From NCBI RefSeq assembly GCF_905404315.1, contig NC_066268.1, forward strand, positions 16,530,001 to 16,594,000: a stretch of DNA of 64,000 nt, given 5' to 3'. The notes below the pieces were generated by a model. The model saw nothing but the letters and a program-made list of their open reading frames with translations. It was not told the DNA's origin and searched no databases. Source of the DNA: Leptidea sinapis (lineage: Eukaryota > Arthropoda > Insecta > Lepidoptera > Pieridae). This document shows, in pieces, positions 21,255 through 30,891 of this stretch (its first letter is position 1; each line of letters starts with the position of its first letter). The position numbers and the translations under genes were made by a program.

Positions 21255-22950
21255 CTAATAATCTTCAAAAATTCGACTATAAATAAAAAATTAGAGACAG
21301 ACCCTGCAGATTTATAGTAGTAGTGTAGACAGATTTTTATCAATACTTAAATGGTAGACGTAAAGGAGCAAACTTAATACTCCTTTAACCTTCAAGCAAT
21401 GCTTTTAGCTTATGAAGGTACGTTGTGTAAGAGGATTGATAAACCGAGCAAGTTTGGATGCACCAAACGTGCGCCGTTTAAATAATACAGTTAGCACTGT
21501 GAGGCGAGTTAATAGCGCGCAGTATTCATTGGAACATTCAAAAATCTCTCATAACTTGTTTACACAATACGGTCATCTTTTCTTGTCAATTACAGCTGTT
21601 TTTAGACAATTAAAAAAAATGGTTTATCAGTCACCATCACAAAACACACTTATGAGAAAACTTAAAAATAAATTAACCCACGAAATTTTCTGTTGTATAT
21701 CACCTACAAATTTTCTTCAATTCATAATTCTATTCATAAATCGAAAGCTCGCCCTATATTAATATACTTTATGAAGTATTCTGTCCATGATTTTGTGCTG
21801 TTTTAAATTCGGAGTACAAACTGTCTGCATATATACATATTACTCATATAACAATTCCACATAGCCTTTTTTTGTCAATTGTTGTCATGTCTGATATTAT
21901 TTGCTCTACATCTTTCCCTTTTAACTTTACTGAGGTACCACCATGTCACAATTTTGCTCCAATTTTCCACTTATCCTGTGCTGTTTGCATGTCCATCGCA
22001 ATATGAGATTTCTGGTTTTAGATGATATGCTACGTACAACTGATGTTCTGCTTCTAATGACCTTTTTCATTCTCTTGGTTCACATACAAGTTCCTCTTCA
22101 TTGCCTACAGACAGATTTGTTTGTCGTGGCCTCTGTTAAAGCCCAAATAGATTGCACGTGTTGAATAATTTATAATAACAACAAGGTATCGAATGCATTA
22201 CTGTGATCAACAATGTATTGGAGGTATGTAAACTGGTTTCCATTATAATATTTTTATTAAACCTGTCCCGCCTTATCACAGCAGTCGCATTGCGACTCGG
22301 ATGATATTGTCACTATTATGGGCAGTCGATAATGACCGCAAAATAGCGATGTATTGTTGTGATTTTAAAGGTTGTTTGTATAAAGACGTGCAAATGTGAC
22401 ATTCTTCGTTATATCGTTGTATTATATCGTCGTTTACGTTACGACTCAGATACTATCGACTATTATCCTCCCGAGGATTATCTGCTTGTTCTGTCACTAT
22501 CTATTATTTGTTAATTTATTTATATGTAACTAACTAACTTATCGTATTCCTTATTTGTATTCCTATCTTTTTTTTGGTCTACCTCTACCCCTTTCTTTTC
22601 TCTTGGTATCCATTCTGTTAATTTCCTCGTCCATTTGTCATCTGCCACTCTACATGAATATTACCCAACATAAAATGTACAAAAAATATTGGCGTGTTTA
22701 TTTCCTTTCCAATGAAGCGCTGACACAATCGGATTATCCAATTGTCACAAGCGACGAGGCGTCTAAATCTCGTGTCCACTGTGTGATTGTGCCTTCGTAT
22801 GGAAATATTAATTCGTACGATGTACTTAACTGACCGTTGCACGTTGTTGGTAAATAGCGGAATGTATGCAAACAATATCAGTGATTCCTGAGGAGATAGT
22901 CATGTTTCTCCTGTTTTTATAAAAAATAGTTACGAGAAGTTCATCTGATA
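21255..22950. other. Non-coding stretch
   Basis: No recognisable gene. Frames at 21412-21762 and 21943-22164 have no identifiable domain. Confidence 0.5.
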
Positions 22951-22954
22951 CTAA

Positions 22955-23050
22955 GTGATATGCCCTGCCCATTACAATGCAGTGCCGCTCAAGATTCTCG
23001 AATGCACCCAAAATTCTGAGAGGCACCGCAATTGCACTCGTCACTTGGAG
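22955..23050. repeat. Dispersed repeat with internal hairpin
   Basis: TGCCCTGCCCATTACAATGC, GTGCCGCTCAAGATTCTCG, AATTCTGAGAGGCACCGCAA and TTGCACTCGTCAC. The same family occurs inverted at 28110-28215 and in short pieces at 45018-45060 and 46372-46400. GTGCCGCTCA...TGAGAGGCAC can fold back. Confidence 0.65.
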
Positions 23051-23059
23051 ATATTATAT

Positions 23060-24370
23060 CTCATTAAATACAATTATTTACATACATTTCAAATGAAATC
23101 TCTCCAAATACGTAGAAATTATTCACAATTGGTGTCTTTACATAAACTTTTAAGCTGTGATATGGACTGTGCTTCGATTTTATCACAAATTTGTTTGCAT
23201 GTGCCTGCTTTCAATTGTCGCCTAAGTACCTACTTTTTCCCCCATGCATATTAAATTCCATCACAGTAATTATGGATTGAAAAAAAAAAAAAACAAACAT
23301 TGACAGTTTATATACTCAGAAAAATCTTTTCAATCTCTCTTATAATTAAAAAACAAATTTTATTGCTCACCAAAAATTGTAGATTTTTGATTAAAAATAT
23401 CACATGTACTTAGTATAGGCATATTATGCCTTATCTGTAATTGAGGTATAATTAAACTATTATACTTGTTAAATTCTTAATGTATAAGTAAATAAATTGT
23501 ACTTAGTTGGTAAGCCTTTCTGGATAAATAAATAAATAAAATATAATCCCCACTTTATTAACCCCTTTAATTTCACTAGCTACAATAATACTTGTATCGC
23601 TGTGGCCGGCATCCTCCGCAAAGAAATCTCGCACGGGTGAACGCCTTTACCAATTTTGATTAAATTTTAGGAAAGATATAGGTAGTGCAGTCGTTAAGGC
23701 GAAGAGCAAGGAGAAAACTCGCAAACTGTGTGTTTTTATGCAGGTTTTATGGTGAAAATATAGCATCTGGAGCTATGAACACTACTTTACCCTGTTAGAC
23801 ATACCCTTAAATCTTATTCTTACGCTACCAATACTTGCTGTTGGTTATAGTTAACACTCCAGAGTTATTTTTAACTACTTATTTTATTTACAGTTATTCA
23901 CGCTGTTTCTCGGTATGACGCATTTGTTTAGTACGAAACTCAGATGGGTTATTTTTATAGCTTTTACTTTTATAGATGATAATTCTTTATTTGAAAGCTG
24001 GTGCTTCCCGAATGTTCCCATTGTAATTTAGTCCAGATCTGATAGTGGAATCCATGAGAAAACCATAAAAGTCTTAAATTTTGCTATACATACGTATAGC
24101 AAATTGGATGATAAATTTACGAATAACTCAATATAGCGCCAACCGATTTCGATAATTCTTATTGGAAAGCATATACTTCAAAGATAGTTCGGTGAGAGTT
24201 TGGTTAGGTTCTGATTACGGAATCCATGACAAAGTAACGGAACACTGCCTGTAATCAAATTGCAAAGTACTTACGTTCAATGCTGCATTGAAAAATTTAG
24301 TATATCTACACATATTTAGACAAATTGTTAGTTAGTGTGCTTCAAATTCACTAAAAATCATAAAATAAAA
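23060..24370. other. AT-rich non-coding stretch
   Basis: No gene recognised. 24110-24240 contains ATAGCGCCAACCGATTTCG and two similar phrases, GGAATCCATGAGAAAACC and GGAATCCATGACAAAGT. A TAAATAAATAAATAAA LINE-type tail lies near 23525-23540. Confidence 0.5.
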
Positions 24371-24379
24371 AAAAAATTC

Positions 24380-24722
24380 ATAAAAAAACAACCGCCGTCA
24401 AAAACACTATTCAAATTCAAATTCAAAATCATATTTTTATATAATCTAATTAATTAATCTTATTCTAGTTACGATTATTGTAAGTTTTGGAGTCGGTGTC
24501 ATACAAGATACTCGTAGGTTTGTTACTACATACATAGTTATAGGTGAGATGTGCTTTAGTCGTGAGGAGGCGAAAGGCGAGAGCGGGTTGCGGCGGAAGG
24601 ACACCGATTTCAAAAATAACAATAATTGTATAAAAATACGCAATTATTTTTAAACTTTTTAGTGCGCATTATATATATTGTTTTGGAATAGTGTTTTTGA
24701 AGGCGGTTGTTTTTTGTTAAAT
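24380..24722. repeat. MITE family B with about 33-bp terminal inverted repeats
   Basis: The left end ACAACCGCCGTCAAAAACAC (24388 onward, followed by TATTC) is mirrored at the right by the complement of GAATAGTGTTTTTGAAGGCGGTTGT (24686-24710) with one mismatch. The body is about 340 bases without coding capacity. TTCAAATTCAAATTC lies inside the left end. Confidence 0.75.
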
Positions 24723-24724
24723 TT

Positions 24725-25755
24725 TTTTTTAGTTTTCTATTACTTATCTATAACACGGGTTCACTTGGTTGTTGAGTGTTTTAACAAAGATCTTGTTATG
24801 GCTACAAATGGTTTATAATTAAAATTTCTTCAAAAAAAATATATTAAAATATGTTTGATGTCAATAAACGTCGGACATGATCTTGACATCTCTGGAGCGT
24901 AGGAACATGACGTCATTTACCGTCGTTCACAGGTGACATTGGTGTTATTATTGTTTTAGGAAGTCTTATATCAAAATTATACCACAAATACCGTTCGTTT
25001 TTTAATGAATCGGAATATTTTTTATTATTTATTTTTATTTATATATTAAATAAAATAATAAATAATAACCCTGTGGTACAAGTAGCAGAGAATACTTTTA
25101 TAAGTTTAAATATGAAAAAGTCTGAAAAATAATACAAACATCATTGTTAGTCTGAGTACTTATAAAAACAAAGAATCTGAATTCTGCGAAAGAAAACTGG
25201 AAAAACAATTTGAAGTAATAATAAAACATGACTAATTATTCTGTCACGTCACCGGGAAAAGGCTTCAGTTGGGCTGGCTTACACAATGATTGAATTTGCA
25301 ATGTTAAACAGTGTCCGAGCATCTGGTTTCTTGCTTTTTAATTCAATACACAGAAACTCTGCTTTTTTCAACAACACGATGCGGTAACTCAGCATTAAAT
25401 TATAATAAAATTAATTTTGTTTTATTGCTCACAAAGGGTTTTAACCCCATTCACCAAATATGAGAGAAGGAAATTCAATGTCTGACTCTTTTAAGGTTAT
25501 TGGCAAAATTATGCGAAGTTGTGTCCATTTTTGTTTTATTTCTTTATTCATTAAGTTCTCTCGAGAATTCATTAATGTTTGAGAGCTAAAATGAAGTAAT
25601 CGAAATTTGTCTGAATATTACAAAAGGCGTTCAATTATTACACAGCACCACTTTGTTACTAAAACAAATCAATATTGGTTTTTTGAACCAAACAACAGAT
25701 TATATCCACATATTTATACCATAAAAACATTTTTTATCGAAGAGAAGAAGAGTGA
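24725..25755. other. AT-rich non-coding stretch
   Basis: No gene or element recognised. Confidence 0.5.
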
Positions 25756-25764
25756 TCACAACCG

Positions 25765-26310
25765 TCCACAATCTCTTGCATCACCAGAGGAATTACAGAA
25801 GGCTGCAGAAAAGAGCAATTCGAGCAGTCTATAAAATGCGTTCAAGGGATTCATTGAGAGAAAAGTTTAGTGAAATTAATATTATGACATTACTCTGCCA
25901 GTACATATACGAGAACCTTAAAAAGAATAGTGATGTACATAGTGTCAATACTCGAAACAAACATAAACTCGCAATTCCATCTACTACGCTCCGTAGAATT
26001 GCTAAATCTTTTAAAATGGATTGTGATATATTTTATTATAAACTCCCAAATGATACCTATACGATACGATATGATACGATAAAATATTACCTATAAAAAA
26101 AAATATATATCGTAAACACTAAATTAACATCTAAGGCCTAATTATAATGTGAAAGATTATTTGAATGATAAAGATAGTTGGAATTAATGTTCTTAATTTT
26201 GTTAATGAATATTGTTATACTCATTTGAATGCTATTGTAACTTTTGTACTTCATCCTGACTTGCACTAAATAATTTATAAAGTTTTACAGTGAATAAAGA
26301 TTTTTTGACT
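25765..26310 (+). pseudogene. LINE 3' end (relic)
   Basis: The frame ending at 26096 reads LQKRAIRAVYKMRSRDSLREKF, INIMTLLCQYIYENLKKN, NTRNKHKLAIPSTTLRRIAKSF and FYYKLPND, the C-terminus of the same LINE ORF2 type as at 9957-10890 and 11285-11665. A CGATACGATATGATACGATA microsatellite at about 26062-26082 interrupts the end. The 3' region runs to TGAATAAAGATTTTTTGACT near 26310. Confidence 0.75.
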
Positions 26311-26319
26311 ATGACTCTG

Positions 26320-27230
26320 ATTATTAAATTACTTACGTCTTATATAATAATATCTTTAAAATTTAATTTTATAAATATTAATGATTGTATGATGAGTTGT
26401 AAAATGCTACATATTTCAGTATAACAGTAGTGTGACAGAGAGACTTTTATAATATATTTTGCATGTCAATTGACGAAACATATTGGGTTATCAATAATAT
26501 TATGTTAACATCTTAAGTACAATGTCTCTTGCAACTATAATTTCATTTCATTTCAAAAGTCCATTAATGGCTATAGATAGTCTAAAACTGATGAGTTTGT
26601 TATTTTTATTCTTAGATTGCTATTGCAGTATCTCTTTAAATTTAAACTTTTTAAGATATTTACCCCCTTACAATATTAACACTACGTCACTGATTAAGTT
26701 TCTAAAACTGAAAACTTCTTAAGGCGTGTTATGTAATTTATTTTGTGGTTATTGAATAACTGATCTGTGACGTTACATAGTAACGCTAGCTCAGGTAAAG
26801 TCGGCTTGAATCGACTAAGGGAGCTCGATCAGTAATTAATTTATACGCAATCATCATAATAAATATGTACACATTTTAAAAGTTATCACTTTATGAATAT
26901 ATAACAAAAAAATACATGTGTATGTGTGCAAGTCACACACGGTAGAAGTGAAACTTATGAAAAATTCCTGATTAAAATTTCTCATTAGAAAGTATTGAAA
27001 AAATAAACAGTGGCTTTGTGTAAACTGTAAATTTATAAACATATGAAAAGAATTAGGATTGTTTAAAACAATTCAATACATCATTTTCAATACTTTTCAA
27101 CGAGTATTATAATCAGAGGTAGCCTACGAGAGATTGAGTTGGATGATAGTATCAGGAGGATAAATGTAAGGCTTACTATTTTTTACAAAGCTTAAAAATT
27201 ATTTAATATTTTAATATATGCAATAATATT
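26320..27230. other. AT-rich non-coding stretch
   Basis: No gene or element recognised. Confidence 0.55.
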
Positions 27231-27234
27231 ACAT

Positions 27235-28110
27235 ATTTAGTTTGGCCATAAATACTGTTAAAATTAAAAATAAACAAAATTTTACATTTGAATTTGGAAT
27301 CTGTCATTTTTATAATATGATTGTTCATTGAGTTTTCTCATTGTGGCGCCAATACATAGTACAAAGAGAACCGAATTGCTGTGATTGTATTACACAAAAT
27401 AGGTGTAGAGCCAAAAGCAATTTCTTAAACTCTTCATACTGCATACTGCCTAATACAAATCCTGTTCGAAAGCAAAAATTTTATCTCGGGAAAGGAAATA
27501 GCACCGTCTAGAACCATGTGGCGTATTTTAAAAAAGTACTTGCATGAAGCCTATAAGCGACGTACTGATCATTTCTTAACTGATAATTTAAAAAACGATA
27601 GGGTGGTAAAGTCGAAACAACTACTGAAGCGGTACACAAAGTCCTCAACAACCTCCCTTCGGAGGTCACAGAAAAAATTTGCTTACGTTTTTACGTTTAC
27701 GTGTTTACGTGAAACAAAATGACCGTATTTATGCTCAAAACTCTAAGGAAGCTTCCAAATTAGTCGACAGAGTGCAACATGGGTTCTATCCGACTTCAGT
27801 AGCGGTTTGGTGTATATATATGTATAATACCCCACCAGCTAAATAGCTATGAAGGAGTGACTGAGCCATACTTTTGTGAAAAATGTATCAAAACATCGGC
27901 ACAAGTGTATAAGGATAGATACCATTCTTGAGAAGGTAGTGGAGCCCCCTAACAACACCATATTCAATAACCAACAATGGTCCTTCCAGCACGACTCGGC
28001 GCCTTATCATAAAGCTCGGTCTACTCAGTCTTGGTTGGAAACGAACGTTTTGGACTTCATCAGAGGTGAAGACTGGCCGTCGTCTAGTCCCATTAACATC
28101 TTATGTCTCA
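27235..28110 (+). pseudogene. mariner-like transposase gene (broken)
   Basis: A terminal region (TTTGGCCATAAATACTGTTA, then TTGAATTTGGAATCTGTC) precedes coding patches. AACCGAATTGCTGTGATTGT is the start of the transposase. KIAPSRTMWRILKKYLHEAYKRRTDHFLTDNLKNDRVVKSKQLLKRY is the helix-turn-helix region and linker. HDSAPYHKARSTQSWLETNVLDFIRGEDWPSSSPIN holds the second catalytic Asp (HDSAP) and the block that should carry the third. It has several frameshifts and stops, and the expected Asp after SSP reads Ile. The 3' end is replaced at 28110 by another repeat. Confidence 0.8.
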
Positions 28111-28330
28111 AGGTGACGAGCGCAATTGTAGTACCTACCGCTCAGAATTTTTGGATTTTTCAGAAATTCTGAGCGGCACTGCATTGTAATGGGTAGAGCG
28201 TATAAATACCATCAGCTGAACGTCTTGCTCGTCTGGTCCTGAAAGAAAACCTGCACGATACAAGGCTAGTAGGGAAGCCCGAGAGTAAGAATTACTCTCG
28301 AGTTTCCCTTCCCTCCTCCTCTTCTTGAAC
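28110..28330. repeat. Dispersed repeat inserted next to mariner
   Basis: Same family as 22955-23050 in opposite order: GGTGACGAGCGCAATTGTAG, CCGCTCAGAATTT...AAATTCTGAGCGG (13-bp perfect stem at about 28138-28176), TGCATTGTAATGGGTAGAGC. A C/T-rich part ends it (CCCTTCCCTCCTCCTCTTCTTG). Confidence 0.65.
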
Positions 28331-28344
28331 AAAAACGTCCCACA

Positions 28345-28585
28345 TTATTGTGACACTCTATTGCGTTTCATTCGTAAAATTATTACCCAGCATAAAGAAG
28401 TTTCACTTAAAAAAATTGCATTTGGCTCCATACCTACTTTGTGTAGTGCAATCACAGCGATTCGGTTCTCTTTATCACCCCACTCCATTTTAATATCGCA
28501 AAATATTGTATAATGTATTGGCGCCAAAATGAGACAACTCAATGAACAATCATATAAAAATGACAGATTCCAAATTCAAATGTCG
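28345..28585 (-). pseudogene. mariner 5' end in opposite orientation
   Basis: The minus strand from 28585 repeats the left end of the 27.2 kb mariner (TTTGAATTTGGAATCTGTC, CATTGAGTTGTCTC, TTGGCGCCAATACAT), then reads MEWGDKENRIAVIALHKVGMEPNAIF, the N-terminus of a mariner transposase. It is less decayed here than in the facing copy. The two 5' ends therefore face each other. Confidence 0.75.
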
Positions 28586-28787
28586 AAGTTAAAAAAAGTC
28601 GAAAAAAGTCTAAGCAACATGTACTTATTTAAATTTTAGGATGGTTTTTCACATTATATCGTTGTATTTTATTTTTAGAATAATATTTTTAGGATCCTAT
28701 GATGTAACAATTACAGACGTTGTCTTTATAAGTTCTTTTAATAACAGAAATTAACAAAATTAGAATATACTGCAGAAACTAAGGTAC

Positions 28788-29409
28788 TGTTGCGTAGCAA
28801 CCCTTCGAAGTATATGACGAGAGTTGTCAAACTTCAAGAGATTGTTAATTTCAACAGCTCCGTCAGCAATACTCGTAGCTCAGCGGAAAAGTGTTTACTT
28901 TAGACGCTGTATACCCAGGTTCGATACACCTACCAGTGTATGGATTTTTTTGGGTTTTGTAAAGTTAAAGGAAATTTCTAGTTAGTTCAGGATCAAATCG
29001 AACAGAAAAAAAGGGATGGAAAATGTGTAAGTAGGATAAAAATACTTAAAAGAATTTTCAAGTACAATTTAAATTTAAAGATGGAATGGGAGAATCATTT
29101 TGAAAATAGAAGGGATCCGGGGGTATATAAGCCGTACTTAGCGTGGCCTACGGCAGTTCTAGTTCTGACTCGAAAGTGTAAAGAAGAAGAAGAAGAAAGG
29201 AAGAAGTAGTGAAAAGTGGAAGTGTTCCAAGAGGAAGAAGATAGAAGAGACTTACTGTTCGGTGCGGTGTGACGCGTTGAAGGTACCGCCGCCCACAAGA
29301 GGAACAGCGGCAGACCGGCGAAGTGCAAGTTCAGAAAAAGTGAACGCAAATAAAGACTCGTTCCTATAAGCGGAGTATTATTTCCAATCCCTGACCCACT
29401 CCCGTGTCA
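28788..29409 (+). repeat. 5' LTR
   Basis: TG...CA ends. A-box TAGCTCAGCGG at 28876-28886 and B-box GGTTCGATACA at 28918-28928 lie in U3. TATATAA is at 29124-29130 and AATAAA at 29349-29354. An AAGAAGAAG purine run lies between them. The order is typical U3-R-U5, except for the tRNA-like part. Confidence 0.95.
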
Positions 29410-29410
29410 A

Positions 29411-29429
29411 TTGGTGTCAGAAGTTGGAT
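29411..29429 (+). other. Primer-binding site
   Basis: TTGGTGTCAGAAGTTGGAT, two bases after the LTR. It would pair with a tRNA ending CTGACACCA (probably tRNA-Leu). The third G of GTGGG in the sister copy is T here, so one pair with the primer may be lost. Confidence 0.75.
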
Positions 29430-29436
29430 TGGAAAG

Positions 29437-30891
29437 ATGCCATTAGTGCCCAGCAACGAGAAGGGAGTGACCACGCGAGCGGGAGCAGCTGCAGCGGCAG
29501 AGGACGAGTCACAACAAGCATCCGGCTCTGGACTCAGTGCGACCGTGTCAGCACCGCAGGCTCCTGCCGTAGACATCAGCGCGCTCATGCAGCAGATGGC
29601 CGCCATGATGCAAGAGCAAGCGCGCTGACAGGAGGAGCAGCTGCGGAGATTGCAAGAGGAACAAGCGCGCCGAAAGGAAGAGCAAGCGCGTCGACAGGAG
29701 GAGCAAGCGCGCCGACAGGAGGAGCAGTTGCGGGGCTTGCAAGAGGAACAAGCGCACCGACAGGAGGAGCAAGTGCGCCGACAGGAAGAGCAAGCGCGCC
29801 GACAGGAGGAGCAAGCGCGCCGACAGGAGGAGCAGCTGCGGGGCTTGCAGGAAGAGCAAGCACGTCGACAGGAGGAGCAGCTGCGAGGTCTGCATGAAGG
29901 CCTCTCCAAGGAAATTTTATCAGTGGTGCAGAAAAACTCCGCCCGGATTGACGCTGTAGAAAAGGAGATCGCCAGGATTGACATTGTAGAAAAGGAGATC
30001 GCCCGGATTGACACTGTGGAAAGGAAGATGGGGGAGATGGAAGCAACTATTCATCAGCTCAAAAGGAAGGTCATGTGTGGGGGTCCTTCAGCCAACCCAG
30101 GAGTCACCTGCGGAATCACATCGACCAGAAGTTTGAAAGTACCCCCCTACGACGGCAAGTCTTCCTGGGCCGCCTTCAAGCTACAATTAGAGACGGTCAG
30201 AAGAGCAAGTGGTTGGAGTGACCTAGAAGCACACTCTGCCCTCACACTAGCGCTCCGTGATGAAGCACTTTCCGTATTGGAAGCACTCGGCGCTGGGAAG
30301 GAGGAAGTAACCTATACGGACCTTCTTAACGCGTTGGAGGCACGCTATGGTGATAAACACCTCGAATATGTGTATCGGGCGCAACTTAAGGACCGCAGTC
30401 AAAGGGCCAGCGAAACTCTTCAGCAGTGGTCCGTGGAAGCCGAGAAACTAGTGCGTAAAGCATATCAGTCGTCGCCAGCTGCAATAGAAGAAATGTTGCT
30501 CCAAGTTTTCATCGATGGAATACGGGACGCCGAAGTTAGAGCAGCCGTACGATTGAGTCATCATACCAGCTTGAAGAAAGCGGTGGCACATGCGTTGGAA
30601 GTGGAAGCGGTTCGCCACGATTCTCGGGCGTTGAGACTCCGCAAAATTGTACCAGCAGATTCCAGCCGAAGGCAAGCATATAACCCAGCATGCTATGGTT
30701 GTGGGGAGCGAGGACACATTAGAAGCACTTGCCCCAGGCGTGAGAGCATAACGCAAGGTAGGAAGGATGCGGCGGTCTCAACATCACCGCTGGAGCAGCA
30801 GGAAAAGGCCAGGCAGTGTGGTGGTCGCTGGCCGGTAGAAGCAAAGCCCCAAGGATCTTCGTTAAGCAGACATGTGACGGAAACACTTTAG
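29437..30891 (+). pseudogene. gag: Ty3/gypsy gag with one in-frame stop
   Basis: Starts at ATG 29437 and runs 485 codons to the stop ending at 30891, interrupted by TGA at 29626-29628. The sister copy and the surrounding repeats have CGA at the matching codon type. Residues about 57-155 are heptad-like Glu-Glu-Gln-Ala-Arg-Arg-Gln repeats (coiled coil). The capsid-like region begins near residue 234 (VPPYDGKSSWAAFKLQLE). A zinc knuckle CX2CX4HX4C is at residues 419-432 (30691-30732). Gag packages element RNA into cytoplasmic particles (family knowledge). The stop would give a peptide of 63 residues unless read through. The length exceeds the sister's 389 residues, mainly because of the repeat. 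Confidence 0.9.
29600..29890 (+). repeat. 21-bp coding minisatellite (heptad repeat) in gag
   Basis: GACAGGAGGAGCAAGCGCGC and variants recur about every 21 bases, with some longer spacer units containing GCTGCGGGGCTTGCA. Antisense frames in this stretch (Leu-, Ser/Cys- or Pro/Ala-rich) are by-products of the repeat. Confidence 0.9.

Noticed and set aside
28870..28936. Functional tRNA gene within the LTR
   Set aside because: A- and B-boxes are present but acceptor, D and T stems do not pair well, so a working tRNA is unlikely; kept only as a tRNA-like segment.
29548..30046. Long antisense frames rich in Leu, Ser/Cys or Pro/Ala
   Set aside because: They are shadows of the gag heptad minisatellite; the 21-bp unit keeps several frames open on both strands.
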